In this document: positions 1 to 11,146 of the stretch, piece by piece
Layout of the letters: each line of letters opens with the position of its first letter
Position numbering within the stretch: the first letter of the stretch is position 1
Source of the DNA: Areca catechu
Lineage: Eukaryota > Streptophyta > Magnoliopsida > Arecales > Arecaceae
Length of the DNA stretch: 64,000 nt
Direction: 5' to 3'
Assembly: GCA_021397845.1 (NCBI GenBank)
Contig: CM038047.1
Location: 46,841,210 to 46,905,209 of the forward strand
The notes under the pieces: generated by a model
Database searches by the model: none
What the model was told of the DNA's origin: nothing
What the model saw: the letters and a program-made list of their open reading frames with translations, nothing else
Made by a program: the position numbers and the translations under genes

Positions 1-570
1 CCACCTGTCAGGAAAGGCGTCCCTTCCACGACTGGAATCCTGCCCCATGTGCTTGCCAACCCAGCGAGGATCCCGAGGCAGACTCCCAACGGTCAGTTTT
101 CAACTACAAAGAACGATCAGCACCCCCAGAAGGGGGGAGGTAACAACAACAACAGAAAAACACACCAGTAGAAGAGAACTACAGTCCACCACCAACACAA
201 GCACAAGCTCGGAAAAGAGAGCGAAGCGCTACTACCAACACCAAGGTCGAGGGAAAGTCACCGGGAAACAAGGAGAAGCGGAGGAACAGGGAACCCCTCT
301 GTCTCCGCTATCACTCTTCCCTTACTGCTTTTCTCCTTCACTGACACATCTTTCACTCCTCCTAGTGCGGAGTCCATCAAGAGGGGCTCGACTAGGAGGA
401 TCTATTTCCCTGGAACGTCACTGACTTGACTGTCGGAGTGCCCCCGCCGGAAACCCCAGCCCGGGTCACTAACCCCTGTTTCGCAGGTCCAGAAGCAGAA
501 GACCACTAGGTAGCGAGAGGAGCGCACTTCGACGCAGCAGCTACGGGCCATGATGGTCTTGGCGGCAACA
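1..570 (+). mobile_element. 3' end of a Tat-type Ty3/gypsy LTR (partial)
   Basis: The window opens inside an LTR whose 3' end is at 570. The last ~140 bases match the U5 ends of elements A and B further right: a GTCGGAGTGCCCC block, a pyrimidine tract ending in an AG (485-486) followed by GTCC, and a terminal GGCGGCAACA ending in CA. The 5' part lies outside the window, so the TSD (possibly GATAG at 571) cannot be checked. An open frame at 47-424 is not judged to be a protein. Whether this is a solo LTR or the end of a full element cannot be seen. Confidence 0.7.
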
Positions 571-1620
571 GATAGCATCATCAGTCCAAGCTATTCAATA
601 TTCATTAGGAGAATATACTCAAGTATCAAATTCTTAGATTTAAGGATTATCACCTTGAACTTTCATTTAAACATACAAAGATTTTTTTTCTATAAAACAA
701 TATACAAGGATATTTAACAATTATCAATAATTCAATTGAAAATTTGTCAACTACTAAGTCATCCAATATAGGAATTCTTAGTAAAATTCAAATCATATAT
801 TAAGATATCATTCATGGGATAAGGACTTATTTTATTCAATAATAAATTGTACCTTTAGTTATTTTTTCTTCTTCTCTATTTGTTTTCTTTTTATGAAAAT
901 TTAGTATCTAAAGGGGATGCTTTCCTATGTCTTTTAATTTTATGAAGTAATTTTGAATTCTTTTTAATTTACTATCGAAATCTACTCTTTAATAAATGAC
1001 ACTTTCCATATAATAGTTGATAATCAGCTAGCAGGATATGCTTATCATCATTTGCCCTTTTATAGGCATGAAAATAATATTTTTTATCTAAAAAGTTTGC
1101 ATCTCTTATTTCTAGGTTAAATCTTTACTTCAGAGAATTGACAGCATAAGTTGCAACTTCTTCTTTCAAATTTAGCTACTTTATACAAGAAGACCCATAC
1201 CTTCTCATAATCTCATGGGGTTGATCCCATCTTCTAACTACCATCTCTACATATGATCGATATATTGTCCTTTATCTATTTTGGCTATAAATATCATATT
1301 AGACAATTTTAACTTTCTCGCCATCTCAACTGAAATCATCTTTGAAGATAGTTTAACTACCTCCATTTTCTATAATTATCATCATAGAAGATCAATTATA
1401 TTTTCATATATAATTGAATTTCTAATCAAACTATAAATATATACAAAAATGATCATTACAAAATACACATTTCAATATAATGCTCATTATCTTTATAACA
1501 TCACTCATGACATTCTCAATTATTTAAATAGTAAAAAAATATCTACACCTAACATATACTCATTTAAAGATCCTTTATAATGATTATAAACTTAAATTCT
1601 TATAAGAATTAATACAATGA
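571..1620. other. AT-rich intergenic DNA, no gene seen
   Basis: Very AT-rich sequence with no open frame of note on either strand, no terminal inverted repeats and no recognisable protein fragment. It may be decayed internal sequence of the old LTR element whose primer-binding site is at 3542, but nothing in it proves this. Confidence 0.5.
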
Positions 1621-2960
1621 GATTGAGTGGTGGGGACACCGGAGGTACCAGAATAAGATAGAGGCTTTTCAATCCTTTATGAATTGATCAATAATTTATG
1701 AGTCCATCTGTAATAAGGGCTTAGCTCATCTGAGTCTATTTTAGTTGTTATTTGAGTATTTTGAGTTGTTATTTCAGTTCTGTACTTGTCAGCTCATGTT
1801 GAGCTAGTTCAGTCCAATGCTAGTCAGCTCATGTTGAGCTAATTTTATTTTTTTGAGTCCTGTCCAAGCATACTGAAGACTCAAGACTATATCATACAAG
1901 TGAAGACCAAGTCCAACTAGATTGAAGATATGGAAGTATAGCCCAAGTCCAACCTAGCTTGAAGATTTGAAGACCCCAGGAGGAAAATTCAGAAAACCCT
2001 GATTTCTTGCAGATGCCCTCCAGATGCCCAGATTTCCTTCCAGATACCAAAGTATACTCATAGATAAGGGCATCCATGATTCCAAAGGTCCATCTGTATC
2101 CTAGCCCAAAGAAATCAAGCCCAGGTGCCAAGCCCAAGCCCCTAAGAAGCAGGATACCAGGGAATATTCCTGCTACCTGGCTACCAGGCCATCCCAGCTT
2201 CCAGAGGCCCAAACCCATGCACCCGAGCCCCTTTGGGCCGGCCTTTTGCTGCTCCTAGAAGCCCAACACGCCCCCTAGGCATCCTTGGAGTCTTGACCAA
2301 GTCAAGAAAATTTTCAGGGATTTTTCTTCCTAATATTTTCTTATTTTCTAGCTAGGGTTTGAGAGGGAAAAGGATTCTTATGTAAAGACTTATGTACCCT
2401 TACTTGGAGCCCAAGGATAAGGGTCTATTTAAGGGACCCTAGCCTCTTGTATGAGAAGAATTTTTGATGAATGAAAACCTTGAGTTCTTCTATTGAGTGG
2501 TGTGATACCCTGCTGTGTGCATAAAGGGGTTTGTGAGAGTTCTTCTTCCCGGTGTTTGCAATCATCTTCCTGCTGCCAACAAACCCTCCAGATCCCTGGA
2601 CGCCCACTCCAAAAGAAGCCTTCCCTTGCTGTTTTTACTTTGTTTTCTTGTTCCTTTGTGAGCTTTCTAACCCCTGACAGGTCGTTTGCAGGTCCCTGAG
2701 TTCCTACGAATCCAACGACTCCAGCCAAGCCTCAATCGGATCACCGAGCAGAAAGCCGGGTATCCGCGGGTCTTTGGCTCGGTTTTCCAGGCCGCATCCG
2801 TCGAGGAACGAGAGACCCCTTCGCTGCGATCTTCACAGACGTTGTCAGGTACACCCCTCTACCTCCAGTAGTTTTATTGTAGGAGAACTTGCCTTAACCG
2901 AGGCTTCTCAGCCCCGGCGGTCCTTCTTTGCTACATTTCTAGGTCCTAATTTGCATGCTG
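1621..2960 (+). mobile_element. Unclassified LTR-like remnant
   Basis: A GC-richer island between AT-rich flanks. It has a 5' part with a direct repeat of a TCAGCTCATGTTGAGCTA motif (about 1789 and 1824), a TATA-like TATTTAA at 2426-2432 in the middle, and a 3' part with a pyrimidine tract, a TTTGCAG/GTCC acceptor-like site near 2690 and GC-rich sequence. That is the U3-R-U5 order of a plant LTR. No clear TG/CA ends with matching TSD were found, so the limits are approximate. Open frames here are short and not recognised. It could instead be a decayed promoter and first exons of a gene. Confidence 0.35.
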
Positions 2961-3541
2961 ATCTTCAAAAATTCATACAAAATTTCCTACAAATAATTTT
3001 GATCTGAAATTTGGGAATTAATCACCTAACTCAACATGTAAAACATACAAAAAGAATTACATGCATATTAGTTCCCCATCATTGAGGTTACAATCTTCTA
3101 AACTTACACCTAATAGCAGATAACCATTGAATATAATACAAAAATATTCAAAAAAGAATACTTCCTTCCCTACTAAAATCATTAATCACATGACCAAATT
3201 GTCCCAACTTATATTTACTTAAACAAGTACAAGCAATTATAATCATCCAAATTTCTTAAATAATAATTAACAAATAATATTTAGTCTAGTGTTAACATAT
3301 CATAATAAGAACTTTTCCTCAATGCCCTAATCATTGATATTACCGATCATCATATAATATTGCTAGTACCATTTCCAATTCATACCAACACAACATTAAA
3401 GATTTTTTATAGAACTTCAAATTCTTAACTATTTATAGCTATTTTTTATACTCTACATTCCAAGGTCTAAAGAAGTCTTTACTAATCTCAATCCCTAACC
3501 TAACACTACTTAAATCATAGTACCTAGCGGTCATAGTCTAA
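2961..3541. other. AT-rich DNA next to the old primer-binding site
   Basis: AT-rich sequence lying on the internal side of the minus-strand primer-binding site at 3542. It would be the leader/gag start of the old element, but no coding similarity remains visible. Confidence 0.4.
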
Positions 3542-4170
3542 GCTCTGATACCACTTCTTGTCACACCCCAATCCAAAAGGCTATAGATAAAGAACGTGAC
3601 AACCATTGCATACCCGCAAGATAAGGATTCACGAGTATACCAGGTGATAACCTGTCAAATTAATCAATATAAATAATATACTTTTTACATAAATAGTGGT
3701 ATTAACTAAAATAACTAACCGTTATGCTTATATTTTAAAATACTAATATTTAAAATATTTACATATCATCCTTATATAAATAGTAATATACATTCACTGA
3801 TTCAAGAAACTATCTACGATCTATAGACCAGCCTTGTCTTTATGTATATGCCCAAAATATCGATATTTGCTTTCAAAAATTGGATTAATCTATCTAAAAA
3901 ATATATGTGAAAATTATAAGCTTCATGGCTCAATAAGTAACAAATACATTCTATAAAACTGATTCAAATCATATTAATAGTGCAATTTAATTAAATCATA
4001 CTCGATATGGTGCACATATCTATCTAATATCATAATCATACAATCAATATATGGTATCTATATCAAAATTTCATATTATTATTTCCATAATATTAACATA
4101 AAGAATCAATATATTATATAAGATTTTAACTCATAATCATTATAATAATAATATAATGAAATTTGAGTAT
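3542..4170 (-). mobile_element. Primer-binding site and inner end of the 5' LTR of an old LTR retrotransposon
   Basis: Bases 3542-3553 are the reverse complement of TGGTATCAGAGC, the standard primer site for initiator-Met tRNA. Five bases later, at 3559, an LTR begins (plus-strand reading) with TGTCACACCCC, a common plant LTR terminus. On the minus strand this reads as LTR end, short spacer, primer site, so the element runs leftward and its LTR extends right. The LTR is interrupted at 4170 by the CACTA insertion. AT-rich pieces at 10839-11141 and after 23091 are probably its continuation. The coding part is not recognisable. Confidence 0.6.
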
Positions 4171-5740
4171 CACTACAACAAAAATATCTTTTAATAGCAA
4201 TTCTATGACAGGAATTCTTTAATAACCATAAAATGTCAAGTATCTCCATATTAATTACAATTATTAATAATAGATATAAAAAAATAATGTTATAGTGGCT
4301 ATTATTATATAATTGCTATTAAAAATCATTTAAGCATTTGGTACCCTTTTTAAATTTTTTTTTGTGCCTTTCTCTTGCTTGCACGCTATTCCTTCTCTCT
4401 TCTTATGCAATCAAAGCCATCCATCCTCATCAAAACCACTCTTCATCCAAAAAAATAAAAATAAAATAAAATAATTTTTTCATCAATCCCCTTAAAAGCT
4501 AAAATTAAAACATCAATCCCCAAAATCCTCCATCTCTCCTTGAACTTCGAATGATGCTTCAACCATCCCCGACCCCGTATCCCCAAAACCCTCCATCCAG
4601 CCCCCAGTCCCTAAGAGCTTGGTTGGGAGAGCATGGTAGGAGAGAAGAAAAGAATATGAGGAAAAGTATTTACTTTCCGTTGGCTGAGAGTTTTTTCATG
4701 AATGAAAAGAAAGTAATCGGAAGGAAATAGAAAGAATACTAATCATCTCAACTTCTTTTTTTTTTCCGAGCAAAATAGAAGGGAAAGGAATTGAAGTTTA
4801 GTCATTTTTTTATAATTTTTATTTTATCGTTTCATTTCTTTCCTATTTTCAACACCTAATTTTTTGATTTAAAAATATAATAATAAAAAAAATTATAATA
4901 TTTCTCCTCGTTTCCTTTCTTCTCTGTTCCTGATCATTATGAGCTGAAATTATTTTTTTCCTTCACTCGAACTCCTGACCAAATAAAAAAAAAAAAACCC
5001 GTCCTTCCCTTCCATTCCATTTCCTTTCTTGCTAATATATTCTCTCTTTTCTTTCTCTTTTCTTCTCTTTTCTTTTCTGTCCCACCCCTCATCTTCAAAA
5101 CCCTCCATCCATCTCCAAGCTCCTGACGGCGTTCCATTGCCGAACATCATCTTCATCCTCTACGCCACCTCCGATCTCTCGACAATGCTTTTAGGTTCTG
5201 TTTCCAAGCACAGGGTTCCATCATGTTCAACCATGGAGCTTTCAATCCATCCATCTTACTAATCGGCAATGCCGTCCCAGGCTATCCACCCTCCCCCCTC
5301 GATTCAAATCTCCAACATAAGATTGTCTAGTGTTAAAGAAAAGACTTATCAAAATACTAAAAAACTAAAATCATACTCCCCCTTTTCCTTTGTTGTGAGT
5401 GCCCCTAGTGGGCGACTTCACCATTAGCACTTCGTGCTCCATTCCATTTCCCATTGCAATCCATGACCTAGGGTTCCAAGATTTTTTCTAGGCTCTAGAT
5501 TTCTGTGTTGCCATGGAGAAAACCCTTAATGATCCTCTTCCCCACTTGCTGCCCACCATCGAATCGAGAGGTTCGGCTTCTTTTGATTGTGGGATCCCAA
5601 CGTTATATTTCCCCATCTCTCTAGATCTATCTTGGTATTTTTATTGTTTAAACTATTTATTGATCCAAAGCCTTGGATTTGGTAGTCTTTGTGTGATTCC
5701 AAAGTTATCTGTTCCATAGCAAAAGCTTGAGGGAGACGCC

Positions 5741-6531
5741 ATGAATTGCAAAATAAAGAACAAGTGAGATTCTGCTCTTGGTTCAATCTAGGCTATATTT
5801 GTTTCCAAGATTTGATTTTGTTTATGTCGTTTCAAGTGGAACTCTTTATTAAAGTGCCTCTAATAAGAATTGTAAATTCTCTAATTTTTTTTTAATTGTG
5901 TTTTGATCTTGCTATTTGCATAAAACATCAACGAAGTACCTCTGTTTCTAGATTTATCATTCCATGTCGTGTCTTGGGGGAAAAATGATCATGCTTACTT
6001 CTTAGCATGATTGTTCATTGCTTTTCAAGTATAATTTTTGTTACAGTTATTTACACTGTATTGACTAGTTGTAAAATTTTTAGATGTAGAAGGTGGAGCA
6101 CTATGAGATCCAAGAAGTCTTGCGCTATAAGTGTACTACTTTCAACTATTGATAAGTATATGTACCTACTTTTTTTTTAATATTTGTTGATCATTGTAGC
6201 TTTACTTGACACAAAAGAATGAATAATCATAGAGAATTTTCAATGCAACAATAGTGCCTCTCAATTTTTTTGTTTTTTTATTTCATTCAGCTCCTCAAAG
6301 CTACCTCTAATTGTGTATTATACTACTTAGCTTACATATTAGTAGTGCTTGTCATCTTTCCTACTTGCTGTGCTTCTTAGTTCCCATTATATTTTTCCAA
6401 ATGCATTACATTTCTTTCTAATTAAATGTGTGAAGTTATCTGCAGGTATCCTACACACTATTATATTTCACAGGGCATTAGGTCTCATTCGGCCAAAAGA
6501 CACTGACTGTGAACTTTTTGAAATCACTTAT
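5741..6531 (+). pseudogene. ATG101: Captured 5' part of ATG101 (exons 1-3) inside the CACTA element
   Basis: ATG101 is the HORMA-fold subunit of the ATG1/ATG13 autophagy-initiation kinase complex. Three exon pieces are visible in the right order. Exon 1: ATG at 5741 starting MNC, then degraded. Exon 2: 6090-6126 after an AG, encoding VEHYEIQEVLR. Exon 3: 6446-6531 after TGCAG, encoding ILHTIIFHRALGLIRPKD and then ELFEITY, followed by a perfect GTAAGT donor. A split TGT codon joins exons 2 and 3 in phase (T at 6126, GT at 6446), giving the LRC-ILHTI junction that I recall from plant ATG101. The exon 2 donor is mutated (AT for GT at 6127-6128), exon 1 is damaged, and the later exons of this ~200-residue protein were not found. 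The introns are kept, so capture was at DNA level. Family identification is from memory of the conserved N-terminus. Confidence 0.82.
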
Positions 6532-7304
6532 GTAAGTAATGGTTAAGCTGTCAATTGCTTTTCAGCTTGAATGGAATTTTTAGGGTTCCATGTAACTGAT
6601 TGTCATTCTCATGTATCTATTACTATGAATTTGTTGAAGGTTAATGGTATTTGATCATGTTTGAACATTGAAATTTTCTCTTGTGAGGTACTTTGTGCAA
6701 GTATTACAGCTTGTGGTGTTTAAAATAATAGCCTGATTTGAAATTATTTCTTCCATCTAAGATTTTTTTTCTGTATAAATTTTTGGAACACATGATTGAA
6801 AAAAAGAACTTGGCATATGGACAAAATAACAAATATTCTAGCTCTTTCTCCAGCCATTTTAGGGCATTTGACTAATTTCAGATGATGAGATTGGAGTATT
6901 TTTCCAAAACTTCCTTCCAATAAAGAATACAATAGAGCATTTTTTTTACTTTCATTAAAGCATTTGAATACCTTTTGGTTGTCATAATATCATGGCAGAT
7001 ACAATTGTCAATTCTTGATCTTAAATAATACTAGAAAATGTTGTCATAAGCATGCATATTAGTATTGTCCCTCATGATAACAATATGAAAAAATAGTTAT
7101 TGTGAAGATTTACATGCATGGCCTACTCTACTGGCAAACATTTGCAATTAGTCAAAATAAGAATGATTCGTTGTGCAATACTAATTATTAGCAATAGTAA
7201 TAATACTACTACCATTGATCGGTAGTTAATTTATACCAATTATATTAGCAACTACTAGGTTGTAACAACAAAACTCAGCATATTAACTGGTTCATAATCA
7301 CAAG

Positions 7305-7630
7305 TGTTGGCTAGGTTGCCAACGCACACCCGTGGGATCCAAGGTGTGGTTGCCACGTGGTGGGGCGGACTGTTGCCCTAGTGACATTTCTCGGAGGGTC
7401 GACTCTAGGTACGGGTCGGCTCGGCCCTATAGATCAAATAGATTAAATGGGACTGACCACCCAGCCTGCCGCTTAAGTGCGATTTGGCTTGATGCGGGTC
7501 GGCTCAGGTGCGAAGCCCCTCATGCCCGCTAGCGTGCTTATCGTTGGGCTCTGGTCGGCTTAAGATTGCTAGTTTCCAGCCTTTCAACGGGGATGTTTCT
7601 TTTGGAACGGTGGTTAGGGACTACGATCCG
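7305..7630 (+). repeat. 5' LTR of the TRIM
   Basis: A 326-bp LTR beginning TGTTGGCTAGG. It ends in CG where the other copy ends in CA, probably a point mutation. GC-rich, and differs from the 3' copy by scattered substitutions but no net length change. Confidence 0.85.
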
Positions 7631-7700
7631 ACAGTTGGTATCAGAGCGAGGTTGCAGGTTCGAATCGGCATGCAGCCCCCTGGGTGTCACTACGGGGGAA

Positions 7701-8026
7701 TGTTGTCTAGGTTGCCAGCCCACACCCGTGGGACCCAAGGTGGGGTTGCCACGTGGTGGGGCGGATTGTTGCCCTAGTGACATTTCTCGGAGGGTCGACT
7801 TGAGGTACGGGTCGGCTCGACCCTGTAGGTTGAATGGATTGAATGGGACTGACCGCCTAGCCTGCCGCTTGAGTGCGATCCCGCTTGATGCGGGTTGGTT
7901 CAGGTGTGAAGTCCCTCATGCCCGCCAGCGCGCTTATTGCTGGGCTCTGGTCAGCTTAAGATTGTTAGTTTCTAGCCTTCCAACGGGGATGTTCCTTTTG
8001 GAATGGTGGTTAGGGGCTGCTACCCA
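7701..8026 (+). repeat. 3' LTR of the TRIM
   Basis: A 326-bp LTR beginning TGTTGTCTAGG, preceded by the GGGGGAA purine tract and ending in CCCA. The duplicated target ACAAG follows immediately. Confidence 0.85.
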
Positions 8027-8576
8027 ACAAGTAACTCCATCTCACAAAAAATGGTTAACACATCTTTAAGCCCATAATTCACAAGTTCTATTTCTTGATG
8101 AATGCAAATAGCATTGTTTAGTTATATTACAGAATTCTTCAAACAGGAGAAGAAAACCAAAGTTATACAACAGATGCCACACAAGTCTGAAAGTTTGGAT
8201 ACTTTTTTTAAAAGAAATTTTGACTAATAACTAAAAGTATGTATAACAAAACTAAAGAGATCAAAGATAGTTTGAAAATTATAGGGTGATACGCTAACAA
8301 CATTAATTGATGATGTTATCTGAAAGGGTTGATTACACGGTTGAGTAAAATGGTCACTCATGCTTAATCTTGAGCAACCAACTATATGAAAGACCACTAA
8401 CATGGTCTTCTGAGTCATTATTAGATACCGATGATACTGCCTCTCAACCATAGACACTTTTCTTTGGATTGTTCCACAAAATTGTGCTCTGAGGTGCGTA
8501 TTGACAGCAAGGTGATACTAAGATATTTATCAGCATTATCTACTAGATTGAAATCAATGCCATTGATTAGACTTTA

Positions 8577-9663
8577 GGTTGCGTTTGGTAGACGGTAATC
8601 TATCCAGATTATCGATAATTTTAAACTGGGATCACCAGATAATCTTGTTTGGTATTTTTTTAAATCGGTAATCTATGTTATAGTGGTAATCTGGATTATC
8701 TCTCATGTGGCAATCCAGATTATTTCAGGAAGAGGTGGCTATCTAGATTACCAGAGATGTAGTAATCTGGTATTTTTTATTTTTACAAAATTGCCCCGTC
8801 CCTTTCGCTTCGGTGAGAACGAAACATTTCCCTTCTCCCTCTCATCTAGGTCCTCTAGGTGTTGGTTGGGATCTCTTCTTAAATATATATTTTATTTATA
8901 AAAATATAATTTTTATATTTTAGCTATTTATTAAAAATATATTTTTTAAATATTTTATATTATTAAATATAAAATATTTAATATGTTTATATTAAAATTG
9001 AAAAATTAAAAATTATTTTTATACTAAATAAATGTAAAAAAAATATATATAATCTTTTAAATATACTAAGTAATATATTAAATTTATATATATTATATTA
9101 TTAAATTTAAAATAATATATAATTATTTATTTTATTTTATTTGTTATATTAGAAAATAGAATATTTTAAAATATATATTATATAACAATAGAGTGTAATA
9201 TAATATAATTTAAATTATACATTACATTTTATAACATGACATAACATATATTATATTATATTAAATATAGTATAATATATTTAATATAATATATAATATA
9301 TAATACATTATTAACTATATAATTTTATAAATAGTTACATTATAAAATATCAAATAATATAATACTATATTGCATTACAAAATATCAAATAATATATTAT
9401 ATTAATACAATATTATATTATATTACTATATTATTTATAATATATTTTTAATAAATTTGACTTAGGGATATTTTGAAAATTTGAGCTTAGATTACTGGTA
9501 ATCTATTTATCATACCAAACACAGTAATCAATCTTATTGATAGATTACCTGTGTATACCAAACACAGTAATCAGCATTACTGGCAATCTATCTAGTGATA
9601 ATCTATTTTGCAAGTAATCTAGATTACCATTCAAGATTTCCTGATGATCCACCAAACGCAACC
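8577..9663. mobile_element. PIF/Harbinger-type non-autonomous element with AT-only core
   Basis: The ends are inverted repeats starting GGTTGCGTTTGGT, flanked on both sides by TTA (8574-8576 and 9664-9666), the target duplication of PIF/Harbinger transposons. Inside each end are many copies of TAATCTAGATTACC / TAATCTGGATTATC-like motifs in both orientations. The core (about 8880-9460) is almost pure A and T. No transposase is present, so it is a large MITE-like derivative of 1,087 bp. It lies in the CACTA element. Confidence 0.8.
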
Positions 9664-10372
9664 TTAGGATTTATAAGCACTGCAAACATGTGATGAGCAC
9701 CAAGCTTGAGAACATAATATCATGATAGATAGAAATCCTTATCATTTTAATTAGAAGGCAAAAAGAAATTAGAGGAAGGACAAAAGTTTTCAATTTTCTG
9801 TTCTAAATTTTCAAATATTTCACATGCCTCTTTTTACTCATCAAGATAATATTTTATCTTAACTTTTTATTAAATATAATTCTTGATTCATATGATCTTA
9901 TTAATTTCATAAAAACTAATTTGTGCAATTTCTTTTTCTTTTTTTTGCAGGATGCATGTTGTAAGATGATGGACTACTTTGAATTAAGAATTTAGTTGAT
10001 ACTCATAGAGCTTATTGAGGCCCAGACTATATTATTTTTTTTACTTTTATGATTGTGATGGATCTATATTTACTGCCATGTTTTTATTTAAGAGTTACAT
10101 ATATTAGACAAAATATATGGTGTAAACTCTTTATTAGTTATTATAATCTATAATACTTTCTTGTTGAATTTTATAGATTTGTTTGGTTGTGCTTGAAAAT
10201 TAGTTATAAAATTTATTTTGATATTATTATGATGAATATTAATCTTTTAAATAGCTGCCAATTATTACATCAATTAAATTTCTTATATTAATATATCATA
10301 TTTTAATGCATGGAAAAAAATATAATGGCATTTTTAATTGCCACTAATGATTATTAAGACTATCTTTTAATG

Positions 10373-10665
10373 GCAATTGTAATTACCATGAAAGATATGC
10401 TAGACAGGCTGTTATATAGTGATAATTATATTTGTTGGTAATAATATTATAATAATATAGATCGATAGCGATAATTATAATTATCGTGAATGATATAATA
10501 AACTTGCTATTATATAATGGCAATTATATTTATCGGTGCTAATTATTATAATAATATAGCTCTATAGCAATGTTTATAATTACCATGAAAGATATACTAG
10601 ATGGGTTGCTATATAGTAGCACTTTTATTTGCTAGTAATAATTTCTATAATAATATAGATTTATA
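10373..10665. repeat. Subterminal tandem repeat of the CACTA element
   Basis: About three copies of a ~97-bp unit containing ATTACCATGAAAGATAT and TTATAATAATATAG motifs. Such subterminal repeats are where CACTA transposase is known to bind. The left end of the element carries shorter, related motifs. Confidence 0.6.
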
Positions 10666-10838
10666 ATGGCAATTATTTATATCTTTATCAGTAATTACTA
10701 TAATTGCTACTATAAAACCTTTCCTAATTCTGGTTTTATCGATAATTAGATAATTACTGTTAAAAGTCATAGCAGCAATTATTATTGCTGCTAAAGGTTA
10801 AAATAATTACTGGTAAAAATTTTTTTATTGTAGTGTAT

Positions 10839-11141
10839 CTAGTTTTTTAGCTCAAATATCACCATGATTTCTTCAATGGTAGGGTCACCATGATATCCTT
10901 CGTGTTCACCCCGTGATAAGGTTATGACACTATAGTCCTATGATAGGGTCCATGATTGCCCTTGTGGTGGGGATCGATCTTAATACAATTAAGTCTTGAC
11001 TCATACATAATAGGGCTGAGAGTCAATTGATACACATCTAAATATATATAATTACATATTTCATTTCTTTTTGATATATCTTTGAAATATATATTCAATA
11101 GGCAACACTCAGGATTTTGTATACGTAATCCAATCATAATA
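10839..11141. other. Spacer between CACTA and element A (old LTR continuation)
   Basis: About 300 bp with no recognised gene. It is the stretch of the old host sequence left between two insertion sites (TAT before it, GGTAT after it), and is most simply read as more of the LTR that begins at 3559. An open frame on the minus strand at 10922-11293 runs into element A and is chance. Confidence 0.45.
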
Positions 11142-11146
11142 GGTAT

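Larger units (their letters stand above)
7305..8026 (+). mobile_element. TRIM (terminal-repeat retrotransposon in miniature)
   Basis: Two direct repeats of exactly 326 bp (7305-7630 and 7701-8026), both starting TGTTG, enclose only 70 bp. The inner segment has a perfect initiator-Met primer site, TGGTATCAGAGC (7636-7647), and ends in a short purine tract (CGGGGGAA) just before the second repeat, as a polypurine tract should. The 5-bp duplication ACAAG is found at 7300-7304 and 8027-8031. No coding capacity: open frames at 7332-7532 and 7566-8069 lie in the LTRs. The LTRs do not contain a 5S rRNA segment, so this is not a Cassandra-type TRIM. It sits inside the CACTA element and is younger than it. 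Confidence 0.88.
4171..10835. mobile_element. CACTA (En/Spm-type) DNA transposon, non-autonomous, carrying captured gene exons
   Basis: The left end reads CACTACAACAAAAA (4171) and the right end, reverse-complemented, CACTACAATAAAAA (to 10835). Both are flanked by the 3-bp duplication TAT (4168-4170 and 10836-10838), as expected for CACTA elements. Both ends carry subterminal repeats with AGCAATTATAATTACC-like motifs; on the right a ~97-bp unit is repeated about three times. No transposase was recognised, so it should need an autonomous partner. It contains exons of a host gene (ATG101 fragment, 5741-6531), a TRIM (7305-8026) and a Harbinger-type element (8577-9663). Without these two insertions it is close to 4.85 kb. 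Stretches 4360-5740, 6532-7304 and 9667-10372 hold no recognised gene; pyrimidine-rich tracts near 5040-5080 look like 5' UTR sequence. Confidence 0.88.

Noticed and set aside
47..424. 125-codon open frame at the window start
   Set aside because: It lies in an LTR fragment and is low-complexity and Thr/Ser/Arg-rich, with no family resemblance.
7636..7647. TGGTATCAGAGC as part of a tRNA gene
   Set aside because: Only the 3' complement of initiator-Met tRNA is present, right after an LTR, so it is a retrotransposon primer site.
7566..8069. 167-codon open frame
   Set aside because: It covers the TRIM's first LTR end, primer site and second LTR; those features explain the sequence.
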